In this document: one piece after another, positions 12,606-23,416 of the stretch
How positions within the stretch are numbered: the stretch's first letter is position 1
How the letters are laid out: each line of letters starts with the position of its first letter
Assembly (NCBI GenBank): GCA_036768485.1
Contig: JAVLUZ010000848.1
Location: 434,001 to 498,000, forward strand
Direction: 5' to 3'
Length of the DNA: 64,000 nt
Origin: Mermis nigrescens
Lineage: Eukaryota; Nematoda; Enoplea; Mermithida; Mermithidae
Notes under the pieces: generated by a model
Database searches by the model: none
Seen by the model: only the letters and a program-made list of their open reading frames with translations
What the model was told of the DNA's origin: nothing
Position numbers and translations under genes: made by a program

Positions 12606-13194
12606 TAATAATCTAATCATTCAAATGTGCTGAAGAGGAAAATATATGTTAATTGGCAAATGAACACTCATAAATTCCCGGGAATTGAGGCTTAGTATGA
12701 GTGAGCATGTGAGAATATTGGAAAATCTGGTGAACAATTCATGGCATGGAAAGCGGCTTATTTCTTGCATTCAACTCATGTAGCAGGCACTGAGCAGGCC
12801 ATGTTAAACTGGAGGGTTGAACACAAATTTCAGGGGGAGTGAGCCCAAAAAGGGGAAAATGATCTCAAACTCATGATTCCAAAGATAGAAAATGAAGCAG
12901 CATGCAGAAATGGTAACAAAATTCTATTGTCGAGGGGTAGGAATTGACTAAATTATGCAGAAAGTAGAACAAAAAATTTGGGAATAGTTCAGCGAGTCAG
13001 GTAGGTAGCAAGCCCTCTAATTATGGGCGGACCAACACCAATTTTGGGGACTAAGCCAAGCATAGCAGAAAAAAACATGGAAAAAGTCCACTTTCCACAG
13101 TTTCTTCTAATTATTGTTGGGCTGCAGCCCCCATTTGCCCACAGCGACGTGGCAGAAGCAATGAGACTTACAGGCATTGGAAACGCTTGAGGAC
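12606..13194. other. No gene recognised
   Basis: Upstream of the 12605 start codon. I see no clear promoter element. Confidence 0.4.
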
Positions 13195-13460
13195 CATAGG
13201 TGGGCAGCAGCGAAATTCTAGGAGGGGGGGCTAAAAGAATTTTCACAGGTGAAAAAATGGTCTGAAAAGTGGACGTATGGCGGAAAAACACCATTTTCGA
13301 CGTTTCTGATCGAGCACTACCAATGGCATCAAAAAATCGCTAAAAAAGTGAAAAAAAATTCAAAATTTGAATGCTGGGGGGGTATTTTGATTTCTTGGAG
13401 GGGGAGGCTATTTCAACTTCTGGGGGTGCATATACCCTTAACCTCCCACGCCCTTGTGTG
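13195..13460 (-). mobile_element. MITE family A, minus orientation
   Basis: Begins CATAGGTGGGCAG and ends CCCTTGTGTG. The core is present as its reverse complement (AAACACCATTTTCGACGTTT). The flanks TTGAGGAC (13187-13194) and TTCAGGAC (13461-13468) form an 8-bp duplication with one mismatch. Confidence 0.9.
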
Positions 13461-13633
13461 TTCAGGACACAACAAAATAAGCGGGGTAATATAGATAAAT
13501 GGGCTGGGTAGACACTAGGAAACACATCACAAATGCAGTAAGTAAACCGCACAAAGCATAGATTGCAATGACAAACAGTGAAATGAATGTGTCAGAAAAA
13601 TGTTATTAAATGTAGCTCTGTACGTCAACTCAA

Positions 13634-13900
13634 TGCACCTGGGCGTGGGGGTAAAACACTTCTTCTGAGATACTAACCGAGCCCTAAGACAATTTGGTTT
13701 ACCTACTTTAGTTCAATTTGAGAAAATTTTTATCATTATTCTATGTAATTTATTGAAATCAATTGATAGTGCTGAATGAGAAAGGAAGAAAATTGAATTT
13801 TTTTTTTGGCAAACTATCATTTTTCAGAGCATTAATTAACCTTTGAAGATGCTTGCACCCACCCCCTGCCCCAGTATTTACTTGCTACGCTCGTACCATC
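13634..13900 (+). mobile_element. MITE family A, degraded
   Basis: CACCTGGGCGTGGGG near the start, and recognisable family core and tail (CACCCACCCCCTGCCCCAG, then TACGCTCGTACCAT). Termini and target duplication cannot be placed exactly. Confidence 0.65.
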
Positions 13901-15159
13901 AGAAACCAAAGAACGAACGTGGATAGGATAGAAAACTTGATTGAGGGGCTATAAATCTGAAACATTGGGGTGGAAAGAGTAGGAAGGGGAAAAAACATTT
14001 CACATAACTGTTTCACACGGTGCAGTAAGTTGCTAGACCAAAAAACAAAGAAATATCTCAAAGAAGCAAAAGAGATGAACTAAATGAGCTAATATATGTG
14101 AAAGTAAAAGGACATTGAGAAATGACACACTGCAATGTTAAACAGGCAAAATTGAAGGTGATTATGTTAAATTATGTAGCTCTTGGCACTAGGAACATCT
14201 CATCAAGAGCCTTTTTCAAATTTCTTTCAAACAGAGGGCTTACATAAGAAAATGAATGCAGTACAGGGTGGGTTCCACCAATGTATCCATGATAGCGGTC
14301 TAATAAGAGGAATGAACGGAATTCGGCATTCATACTTGGCAACCATATATACATATTCTGAACACTTAGAAACTTGATTAATTCTTTAATTAGAGAATTG
14401 CAGTAGAATGTATATTAAAACATGTATATATGGTTGATGGCTCACACCACGCAAAGGTGATGATATGCCTTGCTAATAGCTGACTGGATCCCGACTGTTT
14501 AGATAATGAAGAAACTTTGCATATCTTTTTTAAGCTTAAAAATATTCAAAATTCACATTGGGCAGTATAGGAAGCACACAGGCACATAGGGGGGGGTGAG
14601 GGGGGTATTATCCCCTGAGGGGTCAGCTAGACCGGTACTGTCTGGCGATTTTGAGCAAACAGGTCTTGTTTTGCATCATTTTTGACATCAAGATCAGTAA
14701 AAATGTCAAAATTTTTCTGACGCTTCGCGCCAGATTGCTACTTTTAGGTACTTTTTATTCAAAAAGCGCCTAACATTGATAAATTTTTGCATTTTTTAGT
14801 GTTAAAAGTGAAATAATGCAGTCAAAATGGACTAAAAAATGCTTTTAAAATGTGTTATTAACTCGAAAAAACGTGTTATAGGCTATTTTGACCATGTTGA
14901 TCATTAAAACAGCAAAAAAATCGTGAACGTTAAATTTACTGTTTTAGATTTTTGACATTAAGCCACCCCTGTCGACCCTGACCTTGCGCACCTATGATAG
15001 GAACTGTTTTCATTCTGTTAGGTACGTAAAGGTTGAGATAGTATAACAAACTTGTCAGCTATTAGCCATTTGTGAGCCACACCCTCAGATAACTTCATTG
15101 GGTGGAGACAGGGTTTACCATTCCTTGACCAACCTGGAACTCGGTTGAATAATAACCGT
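13901..15159. other. No gene; repeat-like segment
   Basis: Includes a segment at about 14580-14998 that starts GGCACATAGGGGGG, carries one GACGCTTCGCGCCAG palindrome near 14709 and ends GCGCACCTATG. This may be another small transposon, but clean termini or target duplications cannot be shown. Confidence 0.4.
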
Positions 15160-15400
15160 GCTCAACAGGTGCTGCCCAATCTCTTCATCAATCCTTGATG
15201 GATCCAAAAATATCTTGTTCATGAAGAATGGTCGACTGATTGCAGACGTCTTCATCATCCTTTCTTAGCTGTCAGGGTAGTCTGTTGCTGAGAAACAGTG
15301 TTCAAGCAAAGCCCTCTGTCTTGTCCAGGCGATCCAGGCAATGTGGGAACTCTGTCACTAAGCAACAGTGCTCAACCAAAGCCACGCAGAATCTGAAATG
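15160..15400. repeat. Decayed outliers of the 70-bp minisatellite
   Basis: Fragments such as GGGAACTCTGTCAC, CAACAGTGCTCAACC and ATCCTTTCTTAGCTGTC repeat the order of blocks in the 70-bp unit at 18.05-18.83 kb, with many substitutions. They lie just downstream (minus strand) of the SGNH hydrolase C-terminal exon. Confidence 0.55.
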
Positions 15401-15450
15401 TCATGAATGCTGTGAACGAAGATTGACATTATATAAACATTGCGATGACT

Positions 15451-15796
15451 AAAGAAGCTCAGAAAATTTACTGGTCTATACGCTGCTGGAAGAGCGGAGT
15501 AGCCCTCCCCACAGAGGTGAATACCATCATTGGGATCCATGATGACATCTACGAGGTCTGCAAATTCGTTGTGCAGATCTAATGAGATGACATGCTGATG
15601 GGCACTGTGCTCAATGCGGCAGCGCAGGTCGGAGCAAAATTTGGCGATCTTGTGCTTCAGCTGCTGGTCAGCCTTGAGCCTCGGTAGTATGGTAGATAAG
15701 AGCACAGTGATAGGGTGTCGACGACATATCTGATTGGCCAAGTTCACCATTTCTCAAGCAAGTTGGGTAGTGTTCACTGCATGGTTGAATCTGCCA
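15451..15796 (-). pseudogene. SGNH hydrolase, C-terminal exon
   Basis: Continues the hydrolase begun at 16912-16647. On the minus strand, acceptors at 15797/15791 both give the phase (1 base) needed after the 2-base overhang of the preceding exon. The reading contains HPITVLLSTILPRL, typical of the strand after the active-site block of SGNH proteins, and ends with DGIHLCGEGYSAL, the block V D-x-x-H that supplies catalytic Asp and His. There is one in-frame TGA at 15756-15754, near the start of the exon, where an Arg codon would fit, so this copy is probably inactive. The 3' end is uncertain; the frame runs on into minisatellite-like DNA. Confidence 0.7.
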
Positions 15797-15968
15797 CTGG
15801 AGCTAGAAAATGATTAAAGTTCCTAGGCGGCTCTAAAATTCTGGGTATGCTAAATTGACACAGATAAAGAAAAGATTGTAGTGCAAAATAAACATTAATT
15901 ACAGAATATTTCAGGAAATTCCAGTAATTGTTAATATAATCACAAACTAAGTAAACATGGATGCTGTT

Positions 15969-16241
15969 CATAGGTGGAGCAAGACCAAAATTCTGGGGAG
16001 GGTCAGGAAAAAAATTTTCAAAGGCCCAAAATTGTCTTAAAAGTGACATATGGCGAAAAAGCACCTCTTTCGACGTTACACATTGAGCATTATCCAATGA
16101 CATCAAAAATTGCTAAAAAAACCAAAAAATGTTTTCAAACTATGAATTCTGCGAGGGGGGTATTTTGATTTCTAGGGGTGGGGGTATTTAACTTCCTGCG
16201 GGTGCAAACCCCCCGCAAACCTCCCCCCACGGCCATGCATA
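15969..16241 (-). mobile_element. MITE family A inside SGNH intron
   Basis: Begins CATAGGTGGAGCAAG and ends near GGCCATGCATA. Flanked by an exact 8-bp duplication ATGCTGTT (15961-15968 and 16242-16249). It is located in the intron between the two hydrolase exons, immediately before an (AT)n array. Confidence 0.9.
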
Positions 16242-16267
16242 ATGCTGTTGTACGTTTGGGATCATAT

Positions 16268-16429
<162 letters not shown>

Positions 16430-16646
16430 ATTTTTTTGTTTGCATGTAGGTGGTGTAGTTTGCATGCATGTTACAGAGTGGGGTATGTATTCCAGATTCG
16501 GCATGAGTTGGATATGTATGCAAAAATTAGAATACCTGTCAAAGTGATAGCTTGATTGATCAAATGTATAATTTACATAGTAGGTAGCCTCCCAGAAACA
16601 GAATGAGTCAACAATAGAGCACAGAGGACAAATGTTGAAAACTTAC

Positions 16647-16912
16647 GGCAGTGAAATATCATTGTGACCAAAGTGGATCATAAGACCCACTTGTGGTAGT
16701 TTGGCAACCAACTTGATCCGTTCCATGTTGGAGACAAATTTGCCTCCCGGGTAGCTGAAAACCACAGCATCTGGAATATTGAGCTGGACCAAGGAATCAC
16801 CAATGATAACAAAGTTAGGACGTGGTCCAGCCCAACTGTATGGCCTTGTCCGATGATTATCCAGCTCCTCAATCTGATGTTGTGAAAAATAACGTTGCAT
16901 CATTAAATTATG
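16647..16912 (-). CDS. SGNH/GDSL-type hydrolase, N-terminal active-site exon
   Basis: An internal exon on the minus strand between a TTTTGCAG acceptor (exon from 16912, phase 0) and a consensus GTAAGT donor at 16646. It encodes PNFVIIGDSLVQ (block I; the Ser of GDSL is the nucleophile), YPGGK (block II Gly) and MIHFGHNDIS (block III G-x-N-D). With the D-x-x-H of the exon at 15796-15451 all catalytic positions of an SGNH esterase/lipase-like hydrolase are present. The substrate cannot be inferred. Such domains are known as accessory domains of some transposable elements (for example certain LINEs and tyrosine-recombinase retroelements) as well as host enzymes. No initiator exon was found upstream. 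Strand agrees with the Helitron 3 kb upstream. Confidence 0.75.
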
Positions 16913-17312
16913 CTGCAAAAGTAACAAAGGCAATTATAAGGAATAATGAATAATGGCAGTAGTATTCTTAGACTGGATACTGATCTGAAAGGAAGTAAAC
17001 AAAAAGATCAAGTGGCAACAAAGCACATGAAAGGATGAAGAACAGGAAACAGAGCAGGTGAAAACTTGGATGAACAGATTACTTTAAAGTGATTATTCAC
17101 AGCTTTTCACTATAGATTATGCTGCTTGAAGATCTAGAATGGACTAAATTAGAATTCAATGGACAAATTTACTAAACGGAAATTGTGAAGAATTGACAGA
17201 GGGGACAAAAATGTAGGATAGTACGAGAACCTATGAATTGTGGACACTTCTGTTCATCAATCAAATTTCAGGTCATTGGTTAAATAATAAACAGAAAAGA
17301 ATATAAGTCATG

Positions 17313-17709
17313 CATTGGTGGGCGGTGCAGAATTTTTGGGGGGTAGGGATGGAAAAATTTCTATGTGGGAATTGAACCAAGGTCAAAAAAATGGTGTTAA
17401 ATGGGGTCAATGGATAGGGGAGGAGCACGGAAATTTGAGGTGGGGGTGAAAAGATTATCAGAGGGGAACAACTGGTCATAAAAGTGGGTGGATGGCAAAA
17501 AAACACCATTATTGATGTATCTCATGAAGCACAATCAAATGGCATCAATATATCGCTAAAAATTGAAAAAATTCACAAAATTGAATTCTGGGGAGGGGTA
17601 TTTTGAATTCTGGGGGGATATTCCAATTTCTGGGAAGGAGGGGGTTTCCAACTTTGGGGAGGCGGGGTGTGCACACCCCCAAACTCCCAACTCCTGACCC
17701 CTAGACCAT
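17313..17709 (-). mobile_element. MITE family A, enlarged or compound copy
   Basis: Begins CATTGGTGGGCGGTGCAG and ends ACCATTGTGTG. The interior has the family core on the minus strand but is about 130 bp longer than a standard copy. A second GAGGTGGGGGTGAAAAGA-type segment suggests two overlapping insertions. No clean target duplication was seen. Confidence 0.7.
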
Positions 17710-17719
17710 TGTGTGGTAG

Positions 17720-17905
17720 TATGGTAATAAAAAATCATGGTTTGAGGTTGCTCATCAAGCACTATCCAATGGCTTAAATAAATAGCTAAAGAACAAAACA
17801 AAGATAAAAAATTGAAATGTGAGGGGAGGTATTAATAATTCCGGGCAGGAGTTAATTACAACTTCTGGGGAGCGCCAACCCCCAAGCCCATCCATGCACA
17901 CATGT
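17720..17905 (-). mobile_element. MITE family A, truncated
   Basis: Contains the core CTCATCAAGCACTATCCAAT and the tail ending CCAAGCCCATCCATGCACAC. The outer part is missing; it adjoins the preceding copy. Confidence 0.6.
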
Positions 17906-18051
17906 GTACATATAGAGTAATAATGAAGCAATGATTACTTAGTTAATACAAAACAATTGAGAATGTTTGAATAGTTTATTTGGAATCAGAAACCGAAGTA
18001 GAAATGATAAGGAGTAAGTAATTGAGCACAATTGATATCAGTCAGTCATGC

Positions 18052-18831
18052 TTGACAGTGCTCGACCGGTGCCGTTGCCTTTATCATCCTGTTCCGGGCT
18101 GACCGGGAACTCTGTTGCTGCTTGGCAGTGCTCGACCGGTGCCGTTGCCTTTATCATCCTGTTCTGGGCTGACCGGGAACTCTGTTGCTGCTTGGCAGTG
18201 CTCAACCGGTGCCGTCGCCTTTAACATCCTGTTCTGGGCTGTCCGGGAACTCTGTCGCTGCTTGACAGTGCTCGACTGGTGCCGTCGCCTTTATCATCCT
18301 GTTCTGGGCTGTCCGGGAACTCTGTCGCTGCTTGACAGTGCTCGACCGGTGCCGTCGCCTTTATCATCCTGTTCTGGGCTGTCTGGGAACTCTGTCGCTG
18401 CTTAACAGTGCTCGACCGGTGCCGCTGCGTTTATCATCCTGTTCTGGGCTGTCCGGGAACTCTGTTGCTGCTTGACAGTGCTCGATCGGTGCCGCCGCCT
18501 TTATCATCCTGTTCTGGGCTGTCCGGGAACTCTGTTCCTGCTTGACAGTGCTCGACCGGTGCCGTCGCCTTTATCGTCCTGTTCTGGGCTGACCGGGAAC
18601 TCTGTCGCTGCTTGACAGTGCTCGACCGGTGCCGTCGCCTTTATCATCCTGTTCTGGGCTGACCGGGAACTCAGTCGCTGCTTGACAGTGCTCGACCGGT
18701 GCCGTCGCCTTTAACATCCTGTTCTGGGCTGTCCAGGAACTCTGTCACTGCTTGACAGTGCTCAACCGGTGCCGTAGCCTGTATCCCCATTTATGGCAAA
18801 CTGGAAACACTGTTGCTGCTTGACATGGTTG
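18052..18831. repeat. 70-bp minisatellite, 11 units
   Basis: The phrase CTCGACCGGTGCCGTCGCCT recurs at 18061, 18131, 18201, 18271, 18341, 18411, 18481, 18551, 18621, 18691 and 18761, so the period is exactly 70 bp without indels. Units differ by a few substitutions; the last is diverged. Because 70 is not a multiple of three, any reading frame cycles through three phases, so the 96-codon plus-strand open frame is not evidence of a protein. GC content is much higher than in flanking DNA. It lies between the Helitron helicase and the SGNH exons. Confidence 0.97.
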
Positions 18832-19735
18832 ACTGATGCTGACATCTTTGTCCTTTTCACAAGCGATAAAGAAGTTTATCCTGCCATGTGGCAGTCCGCA
18901 GAGCCTCTTCTGTTTAAGGAACAGCATGCGCCAGCACAAAGGCAGAGGTTGCCATTTGCTGATGAGAGGCTATGACCACTGACATTGGGGTTGCTGAGAT
19001 GCCCCCCATCCAAACTGAGGGACACAATTATATATCCCAAAGTCCTAATCAATTTCTTTTCCCTCCACTCGTTTGAGGTAGAAAATGGAAAGGATGTTAG
19101 TCAAGAATACCAAGAATGTTAGTCAGAAGATGCCAGGTCTATGTATTCGCATCAATCAGCCAATGCATGCTCCCGATCTGCTGTCACAATCCATTGCAAC
19201 AGCATGGTATCGGGCCAATCAACTGCCACATAACACCCAGAGCTCTCCTCAACGGGCGGAGAATGATGAAGCAGATGGAGTTGCCATGGGCAAACAGAGC
19301 TGGCTATGCTCATCGAGCAGGGTGTCACGTCGATGGTCATAGCTAATAGAAGACGGATGGTGCCAAGGCCTGATTGAATACCTGCACAGCTGCTCTCACT
19401 CCATTTAAGAAAAGCAGTGCTAGGGCATTCTCTCAGGCCGCAAGAAAATCATCAAAAATAAGTAGGGTGGGACGCATTTGGAGGAAACTATATCAATTAT
19501 ATATTTTGTCTACCCATTTTAACCTCTAAAACGTGCGGACTCCCCAACCCCTATGCTGCCTCCTCCCAGGCACCATCATCATTACCGGCTGACCCACCAC
19601 TGCATCCCAGGCTGTTGTAGCTCCACCGCCACAACCATTTTTACTTCTTGTGGCAGGACCGGCAAATTGTAGATGTTCTGATGTTGATAGCAAGGCATCA
19701 CTAAGTGAAAGGGCTTGAGCGTGTGCTACATGATG
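18832..19735. other. Moderately GC-rich, no gene assigned
   Basis: Short open frames occur on both strands, including an 85-codon minus-strand frame at 19783-19526, but none resembles a known family. The composition is closer to the Helitron coding region than to the AT-rich surroundings, so it may be eroded element sequence. Confidence 0.4.
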
Positions 19736-19930
19736 TTTTACACTCGGAAACTCTGTCACAATGTGACAGGGCTCAATCGGCATCTGATGGGAAATGTGTC
19801 TTTCCTTAGCTGACCGGGAACTCTTTGCTGATTCACTGAGCTCAACCGGTGCCCAACATCTTCCTACGGCTCTGGCAGACCCAAAACTCTGTCAAGAGTT
19901 CAGTGCTCAACAGGTGGCCATCATCCCTAT
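19736..19930. repeat. Decayed outliers of the 70-bp minisatellite
   Basis: Two to three diverged units, recognisable by GGAAACTCTGTCAC, GCTGACCGGGAACTC and GAGCTCAACCGGTGCCCA, end just 3' of the Helitron helicase stop. This links the minisatellite to the 3' flank of the Helitron. Confidence 0.6.
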
Positions 19931-19944
19931 TATGCACAAAGTAC

Positions 19945-21069
19945 CTATCGGAGGGCATCAGCTATAACAACATTTTGTATGTGCTCCCTGACCATTGCGG
20001 TTTTGGCTAGGACCCGAATATTGTCAGTTTGTCGAACTCTCGATAGAGCAACATATAGCTGTCCATAGAAGACTTCCTGAGTCTGCAGGGCCAGACCAAC
20101 TCTTTATAGAGTTTGTCCCTGCGCTTTGTTTATGGTCATGGCAAAAGAAAGACGGACAGGAATTGCACCCTGCTGAACGCCGTTTCCTAGAACCCGCCGA
20201 AGTGCCATGAGTAAACCGTATCATTGGTATGGTCACATATGTCCGAGGGCCTGACTTAAACCTGTCCGCCATTGGCAGGCAGGTTAAAAGCTTGCTCAGT
20301 GATTCGTATCACTATTAGACGGGTACCATTGCAGAGGCCATCCTGGATTGATAAATTTCGGATGAGCATGACAACAGCCCCAACTTTTAGGTTTAGTTCG
20401 TGTGGCGGTAGTCCAGTCGGAGTCATTCGATTGATGTTCTCCAGGCAGTTGTTCCTGACATTTACGTGCAGACCACCCAGGGCATGTTCTTCGGCACCAC
20501 GGACTGATAGGCTATCAACAGACTGGATTGTGACTTTATTGCCGGGAAACTGGTTAAGAATCGTATTATTGATGTTTTCTACAGCCACATTGGTAGGAGC
20601 CAAAATTGCCGAGTTGAGCAATGAAGGGTCCTGATCATCGAGCAATGGAAAGCAAAAACTCAATCAATTCCTTCACATTGTCAACAAAATACTGATGAGG
20701 CATGGCTATGCGATCCGTTTGGTCTACAAAATTCAAGCCATTGCCAACTTTGTTCAAAAACTAGCAAAATTCAACTTCAGCCAAATGGACCCGCATATTT
20801 TGCATCAACTCTAGATTGGCAAATAGCGAGAACAGGTTTGATCGTTTGATACAAAATTCCACCTGATCATATTGGACTCCACTCTTGATCACAGGCAGTA
20901 GCTGCTTAAAGTCACCACCAATTAGAACAACTTTGCCACCAAAAGGCATCGGCGCTTCATCTCGCAGCTGAATGGATTTTAACACCTTATTCACGTAATC
21001 AAAAGCATGACGATGCATCATGCTGATTTCATCCATAATAATGATGAAGGCATCTCTGAGTTTTTTGGC
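19945..21069 (-). pseudogene. Helitron helicase, C-terminal half (PIF1-like)
   Basis: Starts after acceptor CTTATTTCAG in phase 0. Contains Walker B MDEISMMHR, then GGDFKQLLPVI (motif III) and IKRSNLF/NMR. A later segment has ILAPTNVAVENIN and KVGAVVMLIRNL. The final part reads RLSFAMTINKAQGQTL and YGQLYVALSRVR (motifs V and VI) and ends at TAG 19947-19945. These are hallmark helicase motifs of Helitrons and Pif1. Damage: in-frame TAG at 20763-20761, a frameshift near 20650, TAA at 20258-20256 with a frame change, another shift near 20210, and TAA at 20106-20104 within motif V. It cannot yield a working helicase. Confidence 0.93.
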
Positions 21070-21251
21070 CTGAAATAAGAAGAGGATATAAAAAATACTC
21101 TAAAGGAATAGTCAGTTAATGAGAAAATCAATGCAGTATTTCAAGTCTAGAAAAATCCTAGAACCAAAACTAATCAGTGGACAAAAAAGAATTCCAAAAA
21201 TAGAAAATTATTCCATGTCAGTTAACAAAGGATAAAACAGAGAGTAATGAA

Positions 21252-21512
21252 CACACCTGGGCGTGGGGTTTGGGGTATGCACCCCCAGAAACCAAAATAC
21301 CCCCCCCAGAAATCAAAATACCCCCCCCCAGAATTCAATTTTTTGAAAATTTTTTCTGTTTTTTTCGCAATTTTTTGATGCCAATGGATAGTGCTTGATG
21401 AGAAACGTCGAAAAATGGTGTTTTTATCGCCATACCACCATTTTTAAGGCCATTTTTCGACCTTTCAAAAAAATCTTGCACCCCCCCAGAATTTTCTTCC
21501 TGCCCACGTATG
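21252..21512 (+). mobile_element. MITE family A in a Helitron intron
   Basis: Best-preserved copy: 261 bp, CACACCTGGGCGTGG at one end and CTGCCCACGTATG at the other, giving imperfect inverted termini CAYACSTGGGC. Exact 8-bp duplication GTAATGAA at 21244-21251 and 21513-21520. It lies inside the intron 21070-21802 of the helicase gene, opposite to its transcription, so it inserted after the Helitron arrived. Confidence 0.97.
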
Positions 21513-21802
21513 GTAATGAATAATGACACTTTTTGCAGTATTCTGTTGAACAAATTATGTAAAGATCGTCATTGTAGCCATGCATACAAATTAAAGTTTG
21601 GGGAATGCACACACAGAGTATGTTATCCGAGAGTCCATAATAGCCTATTGTTTCCCTCTTGCCTCAAATTTTGGCAAAATACTAGCAGTTTGTGCACATT
21701 TCAAATGTAGTTTTCTTTCATACTTGCACACATACCACCCACCGCTATCAATAGCGACCTCCCTCCATATCTAATCATACAGTATGAGTAATGTAATCAT
21801 AC

Positions 21803-23057
21803 CTGAATACACTCGAATGGCATAGCTGACTCAGTCGCCTCATTGACATCATTGTTGATGTGAAATTGGCTGTGAATCGTCGCTCCTTTTATCAACAATA
21901 GAGCAGCTATTCCCTGCTAGTCGCACAGGCAACAACCGTCTGATTGTTGCCTCAGAATGTACTGGATGATTGTATTATAGAGAAATGTTTTCCCTGTTCC
22001 TCCAGCTCCCTGAAGGAAAAATAGTCGCTGAACATTATGGTCAGAAGGGTCAGCCTCAATGCTGTCAACTATTTGATTAAAAAATTGACGCTGCTCGGCA
22101 TTAAGTTTTGAAATGCTGGCTGTGGCCAATGCAGACCAATTGGTACAGCGTTTCAAAGGGTGACCATTGTCATCCGTGTTTTGGATGACATTGTCCATAG
22201 CATTGTAGTCAAAGCTGGCTGGTGCCGGCAAACCCATTTGTCGGCAAGTAGTGTTCCACTGCTGGAAAAGTACTCCAGGTGGCGCAGTACTTTTTGACGT
22301 TGCTGCTCTTCCATTAGATATCCAGCAGATGGCCACAATTTTTGCAAAAATTCTTCAAACAGCTCAGTAGGACGCGATGGGGCGCACTGGTATACAAGCA
22401 TTGCAAAAATCTCTGAAACCGCCTAACGCCCATCATTTCGTCAGCAGCAGCAATCAATGTTTTCCGCCAGATGTCATCACTGTCCAGCAGATGTAGGAGC
22501 ATGCAGGCTTCCTCAAAGGTGTCGCACACTTGACCATTTCACCGTCTCTCAAGTCGTCAAAGCTCGTTGGACCCTTGACGTGAAACAGCAGCAAACGAAT
22601 GCAAAACAACTCTCGATTCACAGGGGAAACGCTTCCCACACGAACAATGATTTCCTCTGGATGATGACGCTTTCGCCGCTTCCAAGTAGAGTCGTGCCTA
22701 TTAAACCAAAAATGATGACCTACTTGGTCGTACGTCAAAGTTTGGGCAAATGCATCATGCTGGCAAAGTTTAAAGAAGGCCTGTAGCATATTATCCTTAT
22801 GAAGGGCCAGTCTGTCCTCCTCGGCTTCACGCTCATAGCCCTCCTGCACCACAATGGGGAATCCCTGTGGTCCATAGACCCACGCACGCATGACAATATG
22901 ACTTTTGAAGACAACAGGATATGCCATAATGCGCCATTCGGCTTCCATTGAAGTCATATAACGCACTTGAAACGTGTGGTCTACCTCGTCGTAATTGACA
23001 ACATTATCGTCACCCTCATCATTGGATTCTGAAAAGAGTAAGCAATATTGGACACAT
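21803..23057 (-). pseudogene. Helitron Rep-helicase linker and helicase N-terminal part
   Basis: Begins after a strong acceptor (TTCTTTTTCTTCCTTTTAG) at 23058. The first part holds the conserved Helitron linker with RYMTSMEAEWRI and LLLFHVKGPTSFDDLR. The reading then changes frame near 22525 (continuing TFEEACMLLHLL), near 22390 and near 22280. The end carries LNAEQRQFFNQIV and Walker A FFLQGAGGTGKTFLYNTI. An in-frame TAG (21919-21917) precedes the GIAALLL/ATIHSQFHI segment, which runs to a GTATGA donor at 21802 in phase 0. All landmarks match Helitron PIF1-like helicases, but three frameshifts and a stop mark it as a pseudogene. Confidence 0.92.
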
Positions 23058-23416
23058 CTAAAAGGAAGAAAAAGAAATATTGGTTATGTATAAGTTGCAT
23101 TGCGTAAACATTATCCAATGTTGCAAACGCTTAGCACAGTACAAGGTCCTAGCCACAATTTATACAAAAATTCTAAAGAGAACTCCTGAGCTGAACAATG
23201 TCTAAAAAAGTATAAGGTATCATAAAATCACAAACAGAAAAATGATTTAGCAATGTGAGACAGCTCAAAAGATGCATAATTTTTACTGACATACTAGGAT
23301 GTTAAGTTTGATTCCATTGTTTGAGTAAATAATATATCAGAGGAGTAGATAGCAATGCACAAAGACAATTAAAGATTTAAATTGAATACACACAATGCTA
23401 AGTTCCTTTTAAGTAC

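Noticed and set aside
18115..18405. 96-codon plus-strand frame in the 70-bp array
   Set aside because: The period is not a multiple of three; the frame cycles through all phases, and the repeat explains the lack of stops.
18052..18831. CRISPR-like array
   Set aside because: Units are contiguous 70-bp repeats with no unique spacers, and the window is eukaryotic.
19526..19783. 85-codon minus-strand frame as an upstream SGNH exon
   Set aside because: No convincing donor in phase 0 was found and part of it overlaps decayed minisatellite units.
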